From the NCBI GenBank assembly GCA_013398015.1, contig VZRR01004497.1, forward strand, positions 884,210 to 948,209: a stretch of 64,000 nt of DNA. The letters are read 5' to 3'. Origin of the DNA: Oreocharis arfaki (Eukaryota; Chordata; Aves; Passeriformes; Paramythiidae). The translations under genes were made by a program, and so were the position numbers. Positions 23,947 through 36,782 of this stretch are shown piece by piece (position 1 is the first letter of the stretch; the number at the start of each line of letters is the position of its first letter). The notes below the pieces were generated by a model, which saw nothing but the letters and a program-made list of their open reading frames with translations, had not been told where the DNA came from and ran no database searches.

Positions 23947-26900
23947 GCTTATATAACTGCTTATTCTCTCTAGAGAAAGGTGTGTACCCTAACCACTGTT
24001 TGGCTGGATGAAAGCAGGGGAAAACAGCCTCCTCCCACAATTTCCCACCTGATTTTCTGCAGAATAGTGCTGACAAGTGTCTTCTGAGACACTTAACTAG
24101 ACTAGGCTCTCCAGGTAAGTCAGGCAGGGATTGTACAGTTCAGGGATCCCGGAAGGTTTCCATGCCTTGAACTCGATGCTGTCAAGACAAGGCCACCTTG
24201 CTGTCTATATTTCTCTGTGGATCAAGCCAGAGGCTCCTATTTATACTTCAGGTGCTAATGACCTTTGATGCTTTGGATATCCTGTTCCAGCCGCTTCACT
24301 GGTCCCTTTGGATGATTACTGAAACTCAAATAAACACCTTCCAGCTCCTTTGTGTTATATTTGCTTTAGTTATCAGGGAACACACATTCAAGTCTATCAC
24401 TTGTTGCCAGGCCAATAGCCAACATTTCCAATACCAAGAATGGCAATTAGCTTGATGGCTAGATGGGTTCACATGAGCATAGCGCTATTAATTAAACAGC
24501 AGCTGAGTTAATCAAGATACCAAAAGTAATTTGTCGGAATAAATATTTTATTAGTGTGTCCATCAATAACGCAAAGTAAGAGTTTTTAATTAATTAATGT
24601 ACAAAAATATTCACACTGTGGTGGCTGTAACTCTGTTTAAAGATCTGGAATCCGGTCTCATTTGTCAGAGGGTATATTCCCACTTTATCACTTCTTGTTA
24701 ATGGTGCTGTAGATTTCAGATACCCAACTATAACTACTTGTTTGTTAGTTACAAGCCAAGCATTGCTGTCCCCTCCTGAGCAGAAATACCGGGCAATTGA
24801 TGCTAAAAGGCTCTTTTTCCTGCTTGCTGCTTAATTCTTTCAGAAACATGCATTCTGACATTTAACTATAGAAAGATATCGTTGGATTATGGTGGGTTAT
24901 GGTATCTCCTGGCATGGTTAGTCACCTCATCTTTTTTTTCTCCTTGAAAAGACCATGAAACTGAAAGAGGGTGAATATATTTTTTCTGTTTCTCCTGGTA
25001 TTAATAACCAAACAGATGGAGGAAATGGTGTGTTTTAAACATATGTCATAAATACAACAGCTAGCAGTGATTTCTACCTGAATGAGGATTATTTATTTAC
25101 TAATTCTGAGGAATATAGAGAAATATATTTCTGAGAAGTAGAGAAAGGCTGCTGATTTTGCAAGAAGGTCGTAGATTAAGCAAAGTGTGTTTCAAACCAT
25201 GAAGAGAGTGGGAGAAGATTAACTTTAAGGAGAAGGTCTACTAAAAGAGCAAGATATAAGCTCTTAGGACTGCAAAACTCATGCTTGTCATGACCCACAT
25301 TTTTTGGGAAGACTTCTTTGAGCACTTTTCCCTGTTGCTTTCTCTGTGTCAGGTTGTTTATTACTCATTAAAGTGGAAGTCTTGCTGTGATTTATCCACT
25401 TGTCCAACATCTTAGGCATTTGAGAAATCTGCTGGAAGCACTTACAAAGAAATGCTTTATATAATATGCATGGATATAGAGTACATATGTACATATAAAG
25501 AAGTAATTGCGTTTATAAAAAATAAAATTAATTTCATACAGAATACTACAAATAAGAAAAAATAAATACATGATGGGGGAAGAGTAAATAATTCTAAATA
25601 TTTGATCTTCCTTCACAAATAAAACCCACAGACTGTACTACAATTCGTTTCTATCATGTTCATTATTTATTCAGCAGTTTTACTCTTCAAAATATTTTAG
25701 TTGTGTTTAGGAAAAAAGAAACAAACCCAAGTGTCTGATGTAGTCAAATTGCTCAACACAAATGGTGATTGGGAAACATTGTAAATCAACAGGTGACATT
25801 TCATTATGAAAAAATTACCTGGGTGTTGGTGTTTCTGTGGTGCTAATGCAATATTTTTTAAAATTATGTGTAACCTTCAGGTGGCACAAACCCTGCATCT
25901 CAGGTATGATTTGTCTTTTGATCTCTTGGAAGCCTTTATATTGTATTGTTTTAGTTGTTATGCCTGAAAGGTGCTCTAAACTGTGAAGTTTAGGGGAAAA
26001 ATGTGCTTAATCTGTCAAGGAGTCTGTAAGCCAATGCTGGTCCTGGATGTGCTGGCAGCAGAACTGTAAGATCCTGTTGTCATTCATAGCAGGAGCTGGA
26101 CTGCTCTCAATCACTCACACAGTTCTCAGCAGGTGAATGTGAGCACGCAGTGACCCAACCAGCCCTGCCGTGTCTGTGGGTGCCATCGTGCTGCAGCCAC
26201 CATGGCACCAGGCGCATGGAGATGGGCAGCTCAGGAGTGGATGCATCCCAGCCATCTCCAGCGAGCACCTTCTGCAGAGCTAATTTGCATTTAGCTGGCT
26301 CAGAGCATCAGTGCAACAAAGTGCTGTTCACCTGAGGGAGGCTGTGGCAATATCATGCAGCAAACTGGACACAAAAAAGCAGTCAAGGAAGCTGCTGATA
26401 CTGGAGTCTGCTCAGAACAAGAGAAAAGTTGGATTAAAGTCACTTTGTCAAGACACCAACAAGGTGAATGCCCTGGAGAGGAAGCTCCAACAGGACTGTG
26501 CCATGATGCTGTGACAGCCCTCATTCACCAGTAGCTCAGCTTCAGCATACTGTAGCTTAATTCTCCGTGGGAAGATTAATCCCTTGGAGAAGGATTAAGC
26601 TGCAGTGAACTAGGGCCACTTTATTTCTGAATGGGAAAGGCCACACAGGGATTTAATGTACTGTATCTTATGTGCATTGATTTCACAGCTTTAGTTAATT
26701 TATCTTAACTTCCCTGAATTCCCTCGTGTGGACAAGCTTTTTGTCTGCAGAGAGGCTTTTGGAGCTGCTTGTAAAGCTCCTCTTGCAGCCCAACCAGAAA
26801 GCAGGTTGGAATGATTTCTGTGCTTCTGAAGGAGCTTATACCTGTCTAGATACTATTAAATTACCTCTTTCTCAGATGGTTGATCCATGACATCCGTAGA

Positions 26901-27988
26901 AGAACTATTTTAATTAGATTTTTTGAATGGACCAGAGAAAAAGGAGTATTCTTAAAACTAATCTCTGGGCTATTTTTGAAATCTCTCATGAAGAGTCTTT
27001 TCAAGGCTTTCAGATAGCATGAATTGTGTACAGCTGCCCAAACAATATTTTCTCAAGATTGGACATGTCTGGCCAGTGCAGTTTAATAGGTTTCCTTGTC
27101 CAGTGGGATTTTCTTCATCTTTTGTCATGGTCTTAAGAAAGCATTTTGTCTGTATGGATAACGAGTGAGTGGAGTTTCTATTTCTTGATCCTGAAGATCT
27201 TGATCCCTTCCTCTTGGTGGCACAAGTGACACAGATCTGGGTTAAGGAACATGTTTTCGTGGGTGCTGCTGTTAAAATAATAGCATGGTTTGACTGTTGT
27301 TGTCCTTTGGGGAAATGATTCTGTTAATTTCCTGCAGGGTTCATGTGAATTACTGATAAGGTGTTTCCTGACGTCAATGAATCATAACCCAGTTTTACTT
27401 TTCAGCTACATCACGACTGTTCACCTGTCCTTTTAAAACTTTGCCAAACAGTCCTTCACTGGAATACTTTGTGCAACACAAAAAGACATCTCTTGTGGAT
27501 TCCGTAGAAGTGTTACTATGACTTAATTCTGTAGCAGTTAATAGGTATTTTGCCATTCTAGTAAGTATATGAGGTGCATAGGCGCCCACATTCATGTGGA
27601 CAACGTCATGTGAGAACAGAGATATTAAAGAACAAAGAAATGTAAATAAAAGCTGAACATCAAGGTACAGGTGTTTTCCACTAATATTACTCAATAGTAG
27701 TATTCATCAAGACTGATCCCAGTGGGACTAGGAAAATATTTTAAAATATAAAATGAATATTTATGTGTAAAATATATGTTATGAAACATGAGCAAAAGAG
27801 AGGAAATTAATTTAGCTGTTTGTGACCGTTTGTACTGAAATTTGCAACTGCGGGAAATAGAACTAAATTTTTTTTAAATTTAGCTGTGATACCTGTGTGC
27901 ATATATATATATATATTTATCATTGTACTAAAAGCTTTATAAATGTTCAATGTGTTCTAATGATTGCTTTTCCTCTTCTTTCCCACAG
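23947..27988. other. Intron sequence upstream of the TM4 exon
   Basis: It contains a TAATTA-rich stretch around 24480-24610, a GC-richer patch at about 26030-26520 with no recognised origin, and an (AT)n run at 27901-27916. The polypyrimidine tract just before 27989 (several C/T runs ending 'tttcccacag') is the acceptor of the NKAIN3 exon. Confidence 0.55.
27901..27916. repeat. (AT)n microsatellite
   Basis: Eight AT units about 70 bases upstream of the NKAIN3 exon acceptor. Confidence 0.85.
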
Positions 27989-28049
27989 CTGATTGGATTT
28001 GTGTACGCCTGTTATGTGATCAGTATTTTCATGGAGGAGGAGGACAGCT
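27989..28049 (+). CDS. NKAIN3: NKAIN3 coding exon: last transmembrane segment and EEEDS junction
   Basis: The 61-base exon reads L-I-G-F-V-Y-A-C-Y-V-I-S-I-F-M-E-E-E-D-S plus one extra base. NKAIN proteins are small four-pass membrane proteins that bind the Na+/K+-ATPase beta subunit, mainly in neurons. The 'GFVYACYV' core and the acidic 'EEED' are family signatures. 'VISI.MEEED' fits NKAIN3 better than NKAIN1 ('VVSVLTEEED') or NKAIN2 ('VVKCITEEED'). The exon is bounded by an acceptor 'tttcccacag' ending at 27988 and a donor 'gtaagt' at 28050, and it ends in phase 1, which matches the next exon. Reading on through the donor would add C-K-Y and a stop at 28058-28060. Earlier exons lie outside the window. 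I infer NKAIN3 from memory of the family; an alignment would confirm the paralogue. Confidence 0.9.
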
Positions 28050-30838
28050 GTAAGTACTGATACACTCCTCACCATCTCTGGAGCCAAGGTACCTGGGCTG
28101 AGACTTAGTCTTGCATTGAACTACCAAGGCAAATAACAAAGTTGGAAAAATGGCAGAATCTGGCATTCATGTACAGGGCCAATTATGCTTAAAGACATAT
28201 TTATTTAGGTACTACGAAGTTATCTAGGTAGGATTGCATTTTCTGCACTTCTTCACAGACATTTGTGAACCTCTTACATGAGCCAGTCACAGTGATGAAC
28301 ATTATGTTATCCATGTTGCATACATACAGATATATATGTGTGTCTTTATGTATGTACATTTGTATTTGAATCAAAGATCCTGAAGCCTCTTAATCTGTTT
28401 TTCCGAATGACAGCTTTATCAACAGTAAAATTAATGGAGAAGACAGACCAAGCCATTTACAGTGTGCAGTATCACTCTGATCAATAATTAGGTAAACCTG
28501 ATCTACACTTACAGGCACCTAGAACATATATTTAAAATGCTGACCCAGTGCTCTTAACTTGCCCTTATCAATGAAGCTCTTATATATATACATTCACATT
28601 GTTCCAAAAGTTTGAAAATGTGCACACCTTTTAAAAAGTATTTCTCAAAAAGTCATTAAGAGGGTATTGGAAAAATCTGAATATGCTGAACATTTTGGTC
28701 GGATGCTGCGTGAAAAGTGGTTGTGAGAATTGCCTGAGGATGTCACCACACCCACATGACTAGGATAGCCATTGGTAAAAGCAGTAGAGAGGATGGAAAA
28801 ATCTTGGATGAGCAGAGGAGCAAATACAAGAGCAAATTTAAAAAGGGACAACGTGATCATGTAAATTACTTCCTCTAATTTATAAGGAGGTAAACAGTAA
28901 AATAGCTCTCTCTCAGAGAAAAAAAAAAGAACAAATGTCAATAGCATTTTATGGTTTTAGGATAAATAACATGCAAGCAAGTACTTATTTATAAATTTTT
29001 ATTCATAAATCTTTTTACAGTTGCTTTGTTTCTTCACAGAATAGATCTAGTGGTTGAAAATCATTGGAAAAAAATAATTTAGTTTGTAGGAAATCATTTG
29101 ATAATACCTGGAAAATCTTACTGAAAACATAATTCAAGTAATTCGTGTCTGTGGTGGAAAAGCAAACTGTTTGATTGAAAGAAGTGTGAAGGACTAGAAG
29201 CAAAATACTTTTCCGCTGCTACAAATGGTACAATACTCAGTTCTCTGTCATAATGGAACAGACGTTAGTATCAAATCTATTTTAACACTTTCATTTAGGT
29301 TTTTCTTAGGAAGAAAATATACCAAAGAGATTCTCAGATAAAATTGAGTGGTAAGGAGCCATAAGCATGTTGTGCACATGGTGTGCTGTGGAAAGGCAAG
29401 AGAAGCCTGGATAAAGATGGATGCTGTAAAGGAAAAATATGAATACTTAGAATACAAAATGTAAGGCTTGAGGAGAAAAAGCCCAGAAAATGCTTCCTGG
29501 CAAAGATGGAAACCATCAGTTAGGCAGGAACTGGTAGCACAGGGTGTCAGCAGAAGATGGCACAGCAGCACAATGGCTGTATAGTTTGGGATGTGCAGTC
29601 TTCGCTCAGTGAAATCCTTTCAAAGGATTCACAGCTCCTTTCCAAATGGCTGGGATGAGCCACGGCAGTAGCCAGGGCTTCATATGGATAGCTGGAAACT
29701 GTTTTTGAAACAGTGACTAACTAAATTCCTGGAACAGGGAGGCTACTTTAGGTGTTAGGGAAGGCCTGCAGACTGATTAGGAAGACACAAACTACAGTGC
29801 CTTTGAAGAATAATTGTGTGTGCACATGCACACCCACATGCAAACACAGATACATCTGTACCTGGGAAGACAGACTCTTCACTTTTTACACAAATATGTT
29901 ATATAACTGTTGGGTTTGGTTAGCCCTTTATAATGAGCCTCAAATATCCTGTTTTAGGAATGTGTGAAAGACAAAACTTCCAGCAAAGAATACATGTTCG
30001 TGGAGACTGCAGTCATGTGCTACAGAGCATTTGTGGTTTACATATTCAGGGCCTCACAAAAGGGTTTTCACTTTGAAAACATGTCTGTTTCAGAACAGAT
30101 GGGGCCTGATGCATTTTCCTTCTGTGGTGAGCACACTTAACTGTCTTTTGAGGGTTTCGAGCCGTATGATACAGATGGAAATTTAAATCACTGAGCATGG
30201 AGAACAGGTGACATGTTTATCAACCATTAAAACACATCAAGTGCTAAGGTGATCCAGTATGTCGAACTAACCCAGTTCCCATTCTTCTCAAACAATTCAG
30301 GGGTCTGCATTTAATTTCTGCTTGTCTTTCAGAATTATCAATAACAATTTGGTCTTCTGTTAGAAGTGAAAATCACCTCACTTGTCTTGGAAAGTATGTT
30401 GTAATGTCCTTTGTTAGGAATGGACAAATTTCCCGTTTCAAGTGTATCTAAAGATACATTTGATCTTCTAGACTCTTGTGTGAATAGGTTTTTTTGGTTG
30501 GCAGAGAATGACCTGGGGCAGGGGCAAGAGCAGGGTACAAAGGAAGGAAAAAGAGGAGCAAAGAAGTGGAATAGATACAGCTAGGAGATTTTACAACCAT
30601 TGGAGAGAAGTTATTTCTGATTTGCTACTTTTTTTCTTGCCTTCTAAGATTCTGAGTTGGATCAAAAGCAAATAAACAGCCCTTTAATATCTCACTTGGT
30701 GTCTTAGTGCCCACTTGTGTTGTAGAGCCCTCTATGCTTATAGATAAATAGATTAAAGACAAATGTTAACCCCTTCATAGGAATCCCACAGATGTGTTTT
30801 AAATAAAGAAACATTTGTTTATGGAACAGTGAGAAAAT

Positions 30839-30867
30839 GGTTTGGTTTGGTTTGGTTTGGTTTGGTT
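30839..30867. repeat. (TTTGG)n pentanucleotide microsatellite
   Basis: Five perfect TTTGG units with partial copies at each side, likely to vary in length. Confidence 0.9.
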
Positions 30868-33800
30868 ATTAGCTGAGAAAAACAGGACTTGTTCTGGAGA
30901 ATTTTGCATTGCTAACTTGCAGCATAATGAACAGAAAATTATTCTAGATATAAGTGCAGTGATGCTTCAAAACAGATTGAAAATAGACAGTGTTTACATT
31001 AGGATAAAAGTAAAAAAACCTGCAACTAAGACCAATTTTATGCATTTTAATATAATGCAGTAGGTTTTTTTCTTAGGCAGGTGCAACTATTCCATCATAT
31101 TTTAGCAGTAGTTTGCACAGAATAAATCCTCAGCCATCTGAGAGTCAAAGCCTCTGTAATTAAATATACCCTGCAATATTCAGTGCATCAAGTTAACCCC
31201 AGTTCTTGGTCTGAAACCCATCAGGCAGACTTAAAAATTAATAATAGCTGCCTGTTTAGCCTCTGTGCCATGCTTGAATGGATTTTGAGCCTGACATTTC
31301 AGCTGATGGACACTTTTCTGAACAGTAATAATGCTTGAGGAAACATTTTTTCCCAGCTATTGCTCACCTTACCTACATTTCATACTGTACTTAACTTTTA
31401 CTAAGAAGGAAGATGATAACAGGTCAAAAGGAATGAATAAAAGAAAGGCATGTAAAAGTCACACTGCTGTAGTGGGGTTAATACCTTCCATCATTCATCC
31501 TAATGAAAAAGTCTATTTATATATCTTCCCTTCATTTTTTCATCACTTTCTTTGTAGATCTATCAATCTCTATAAGCCCTTCTGAAGGAATAGAATATTT
31601 GAAATCTGTAATTGTAAAAGCCTTCCACTATCCTGTTTGTGACTCATTTTCTCCTAAAAATGAACTCAGAAACTGGTTTCCACCTTGTCAGAGTTACTGT
31701 TTTAATTCACTGGAGTCTGGAGACTAGGCCAAATACATTGCTAAAATCATGGTTGAATTTCTAAATAGTTTCTGGACTTTTTTGAGAAACAGTTGATAGC
31801 ACTATTACTGCTACATACTCGTTCATAAATGTGACACTGACACAATGTCAGAAGTGATAGTTCTGTACTGTACTGGATTTTGTGGATTGGAAACTGATTT
31901 GTAAACAAATTGCATAAGGAAATAACAGTGAAATCAGAGGGGAAATTTTGCCACAAAACTGCAATTGTGATTTCAGCATTTTTGTAAAAATGAGGCTGAA
32001 ACACCAAAAGGCCAATCCAATGAAACTTAAACCAAAAAAAAAAAGAAAAGAGCTTCCATTCACTATGAAGTTTATTCCTTAAATGAAAACACAGGAACAA
32101 AACAGATAAAGTAAAAAAGGATTCTTTTTTGTCTGTCCTCTATGCTAGTCGTACTCAGAGATCAGCTGTACTTTTAGAACAGAGAGGAAGATGAATTTGT
32201 TGTTACAAATTACAAGTTTCTTCATATTGCGGTACCAATATGACCATCCATATGCCATCATTAGAAAAATATTAAGTAAAGCAAGATGCATTATTACTTC
32301 CTCTGAAAAACTACTGCATTGCCTTATCTGACATATGGCATTACATTCATACACACCATTGTATGTATGTGAGCATTGAGCATCTGTTGTCAGTAATCAA
32401 ACAAGAGAGAAAGAATTTTTCATCACATTTAATTTAATATTTATAGTTCCACAATAGGTCCAGCGGTGATAAATTTCTTATAAATACACTATTTTTTGCA
32501 AAGTGAATGAAAAGCTAGCTAGCAGTAGCTAATATTATTTGTATTTTATTATCTTTATGTATAAGTATACAAGTTTCCTTAACTAAGGAGTTTTTGGGAA
32601 CCCACTCCTATCTTTATATTAATTGCAACTGTACATGCAGTTGAGTCCATTTACCTTCTGAGAAGAGACTTTTTGTGATAAAATGTTTAATATCGAGGAT
32701 CACCAAGAAGGAGGATTCTGCACTACACTTCTGTTGGGCAATACAAGAATCAAACATCCCCAGGCAACAACTGTCCTAAATTACCTCCCTGAAGATGAGG
32801 GCTTATGAAACTTTTCAAACAGCAGCACAGGTCATCGCTGGGCTTTAGCACTCACCACTCTCTCCTTTAAACCATAATGACTTGCTATATTGAAACAAAA
32901 TGTGTTGCTACTGACCAGTGGATAAATATGCTTGACACAGACTTTTAAAATGATAATAAGTTTTACTGCTTGGCAGTGAAACAGCACTATAGCTGCCAGG
33001 TTGACAGCATTCTCCTGACTTAAGTGTTTCTGGAAAGTGGGAGTGACTATCAGTATTTTTGGAAGGCTTGAAAACAGTTTGCACCTTTCTGTTCTTCTGG
33101 ACAAGAAACCCAAAACACCAGAATTTTTATTCACCTATATTGGAGAAACAACACAATCAACTATTTTTGCCAGGTATGCATATTGCTAGGCATAGAAGAG
33201 TAGTGGATTCAGAACCAAATGGATTCTATAATTCAACAGAACAGTTTTTTAAAAATAAACAAATGTGGCTCCCTGCCAAGATGAAGAGTCCAACATACCT
33301 GTCCTCCATGGTCTGTGACATCTGGAAAGCCAGGGAGCCCAGCCAATGCCACAGGTGGTTCCTGCTGCTCCCTGCACCGAGGTGCTGCCCACGTTTCAGG
33401 GTGGCTCATTCCCTGCGTGCAGCTGCTGTCATCATCTTGCAGATGCCTACTGTGAACTGAAGGAGAGGTTGTGTGTGACCAGAAACGTCACCAGGCATGT
33501 CCTGGGGATCCTCAGTTCAGCTGTGGCCCCTGACAACCTCACCAGACATTTAATGGAGACGAATGTCAGGTTGCAGTTTGTGTAGGCTCTAGAGGTCTGT
33601 CCAGCTGGAGTTTGTTGATTAGGTGCAGACTCACCTGTTTACTACCCTACTTATACCTGACTCCACTTTCTCCTGTAGTGGAAATGTAAAGGATATTCTG
33701 ACAGCACTTTACGGTCTAAAAACATTGTATGGTCCTACAGTCCTATTGGTGTCCTCTTTATTTATCATTAGCCTTAGAGGGTGAATTACCTGAAAATGCA

Positions 33801-34202
33801 TCCTCATTCCTACACTGAACTAACACAGTGAGTTCTGAAGCATTTAATGAAGGAAGAAATACTGCAGGGACATTACATTATTTAGATCACCTGTACATAC
33901 TCTTTCAATTTATTTTCGTTTCTTTTTTTTTCTTACATTCAGTTATCGTACATTGCCTGAGAAAGCATTTGTTCTGGTTTCTATGGAAACATATAAATAG
34001 ATACAACACACACAACCAAGGGTAAATCTTTGAAGTGGTGTAAAATAAAAGCAATTAAACAATATAAATACTAGGAAAAAAATCTTGATTCTAGATAGGT
34101 TATTGGCAAAAAATTGCAGCAAAGGTGTGATCCCCCCTTCTTTTTTTTTCTGCTTAAAAACCATGGATGAATAATCTGTCACAGGAAAGCAAAAAAATAA
34201 AA

Positions 34203-34280
34203 ATATATATATCCTTGCATCTGTCCATGCATATATCCATATATATATCTGTCCATATATATATCCAAAAGCATCTGTCT
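34203..34280. repeat. Degenerate (TATATCCATATATCTGTCCA)-like AT-rich repeat
   Basis: Alternating 'atatat' runs are separated by 'atctgtcc' and 'atatcca' words that recur roughly every 20-25 bases. It is an imperfect AT-rich minisatellite or an expanded microsatellite. Confidence 0.6.
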
Positions 34281-35518
34281 GCTTTTACATTCCCCTAGCA
34301 AAATGTACAAAATGGTCTTCATTTCCAGTTGTATTGTCCATTGACTGTTGCAGGACACTGTTCGAGCTAAGACACTGTCTTTAGATAATAGATGGTGCAC
34401 AGTGTAGGGAAAGGGAAGTCTTAACTGTGGAATATTTCTAGCAGCAGCAGAAGCTACATGCTTGAAAGTATCATATGTTTCATGTGGAATGCAACATGTG
34501 AAGTTTGTCCAGATAGGGTGCAGGCAAAGTGTGAGGAAGTGGCATCATCTAAATGGCGTGCAAACCAATTCAAATTTTTCATTGGTAGAACATAGCTTAC
34601 TCTAAGGTGTGAATCAAATAAACTGAGGAAATCCTCCTTGCGTTTCTAAACCATTTCAGTAGAATATTTTAGTCTATCTTCAGTAAAGAATTCATTTCTT
34701 AATGTTGGATCGCCTTGAATAGGTATGGGGATAATAGTCAAGAAACCATTTCCATGCAAGCCAGCAGCTCATTGATTTTTCTCTAAGGAAGGGGATAAAT
34801 CACTCAAGTGGTAAGAGTTCCTCCAGTGCATTCCCACAATTCCTCCCTTAAGCACAAGTCAGAAATTTCTTCCTGAAATTCAGCAGAAAAGAATCACCTC
34901 AATCACTTCAGCGAAAAAAATATTATTGGATATTCTCCAGAATATTAATCAGTCACAGCAGTAGTGGTGAACACACAATAAAATTTTGAAAGTTTCTGCA
35001 GTTTTTACAGTTCTTGTGTGAGTGAGGAAATCCCAAGTACCCAGAGCCAGCTGTACCTGGCACTACAGACAGCTCAGTGGGTGAGGCATATTCTCCTCTG
35101 CTTCATACATTGAAATGATACTTGGTCATTTTGATCAAGTTGGAGTTCTCCATTCATTCCTTTTTGTACAAAGTTGAGGAAGAGTTTAAGGATGTAAAGT
35201 TTAATATTTTTTAAAGATCTCTGTCATGACAATGAATTGTGTGAGTGTTCAGCTGCCAAAAGGTACAGAGCTGCAGTCACTAACTTCCATCCACAATTTT
35301 GGATTCTGACTGTAGAAATATGCACATATATTATATATAGTCATTTAAATGAGACTTCAGGAGCACAGATAAAGTATTTAGAAATATCTGTATGGAAAGC
35401 AAAATAGATTTTATGTACTATTTTCAGAAAGTACTAACACAGTTTTCTGAACAGAAAAATGTGTCAGAACAGTATTGTATCACCATGAGACAATTTTACC
35501 TGTTTTGATAAATGTGTA

Positions 35519-35533
35519 AATATATATATATAT
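35519..35533. repeat. (AT)n microsatellite, grading into (GT)n
   Basis: Seven AT units followed by 'gtgtgta'. Confidence 0.8.
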
Positions 35534-35754
35534 GTGTGTAGGTGGATATGTACATCCATATGGATGAGTATGTAGTCAAATATATACATATTTTGGTTCA
35601 AATACAGTTATATACAGACTTTCCTTAACTTTGAATTGATATCCAGATTGATAGCTAGAAAGTTTTTAAAGGCTGGTTCACTACTACCTAATCAATTTCA
35701 GTTTTACAGATACAATTAATGTTAAGCATTTCTGCCATTGATTCAGAATATTCA

Positions 35755-35962
35755 GACTAGATATATGGAAGAATTTTTTTACAGTGAGGGTGGTGAAACA
35801 CAGAGAAGTGCCAGGTGCCCCATCCCTGGAAACAAAACTCAAAGTCAGCAGTCTGATCTAGCCAAAGATGTCCCTGCTCAGTGCAGGGGTGTTGGCCTTT
35901 AAAGATGGTCTTTAAAAATTCCTTCTAACCCAAATCATGCTATGATTTGGTGATTCTATGAA
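35755..35962 (+). mobile_element. CR1 LINE, 3' end fragment
   Basis: The sequence has 'ctagatatatggaagaattt' (decayed 'agatattaggaagaa'), 'acagtgagggtggtgaaaca', 'tgccccatccctggaaac' and 'ccttctaacccaaatcatgc', ending with 'gtgattctatga'. It is a 5'-truncated copy of about 208 bases, separated from the next CR1 by about 70 bases of AT-rich sequence, and is a separate insertion because a complete 3' end is present. Confidence 0.9.
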
Positions 35963-36034
35963 TATTATATGCTATATCACATATGAATAAATTAATAAAT
36001 ATATAAATATATACACACATACACATATTTGTGC

Positions 36035-36782
36035 AACTATGAACAAATTCAACAAAAGCAAATGCAGGGTCCTGCACCTGGGGAAGAATAACCCTCTGCA
36101 CCAACAGAGGCTGGGGCTGACGTGCTGGAAAGCAGCTCTGCAGAGAAGGACCTGGGGGTCCTTGGGGACAACCAGCTGTCCATGAGCCAGCAGTGCCCTG
36201 GTGGCCAGGAAGGCCAATGGTGTCCTGGGGCTGCATTAGGAAGGGCACTGCCAGCAGGTTGAGGAAGGTGATCCTGCCCCTCCCCTCAGCCCTGGTGAGG
36301 CCACATCTGGAGTCCTGTGTCACTTCTGGGCTCCTCAGGTCAAGAGAGACAAGGCACTACTGGGGAGGGTCCAGCAGAGGGTTACAAAGATCATTAGGGA
36401 ACTGGAGCATCTCTCTTATGAGCAAAGGTTGAGGAAGCTGGACCATCCTTCTGTGGAGAAGAGATGAATGAGAGAAGAACTTATCAATGCATAACAGATA
36501 TCTTAGGGGCAGGTGTCAAGAGGATAGAGCCTGACTCTTCTCAGTGGTGCCCAGTGGCAAGACAAGGGGTAGTGGGTAACTCAAACACAGGCAGCTCCAT
36601 CTGAGTATGACAAAAGAAAGTCTTTACTTTAAGGGAGACAGGGCACTGGAACAGGCTGCCCAAAAAGGCCATAGAGTCTCTGTATATATTCATCAGTAGC
36701 GACCTGCTGTAGGTGAACCTGCTTTAGCAGGAGGGTTGGACTGCATGATCTTCAGAGGTCACTTCCAACCCCAAAAAGTCTC
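36035..36782 (+). mobile_element. CR1 LINE, 5'-truncated (about 750 bases)
   Basis: It starts near 'caactatgaacaaattcaac' and contains 'gcagggtcctgcacctgggg', 'aggctggggctgacgtgctg', 'gagaaggacctgggggtcct', 'ctggtgaggccacatctgga', 'actggagcatctctcttatg' and 'gcactggaacaggctgccc', ending in 'cacttccaaccccaaaaag'. Translation shows the CR1 C-terminal 'SRLRKVILPLPSALVRPHLE' block, followed by a frameshift near 36322. It has the same orientation as NKAIN3 and is non-functional. Confidence 0.95.

Noticed and set aside
33059..33460. 133-codon plus-strand frame
   Set aside because: It crosses a composition boundary and shows no conserved motif; probably chance.
35939..36323. 127-codon minus-strand frame
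   Set aside because: It is antisense to two CR1 fragments and the AT-rich spacer between them.
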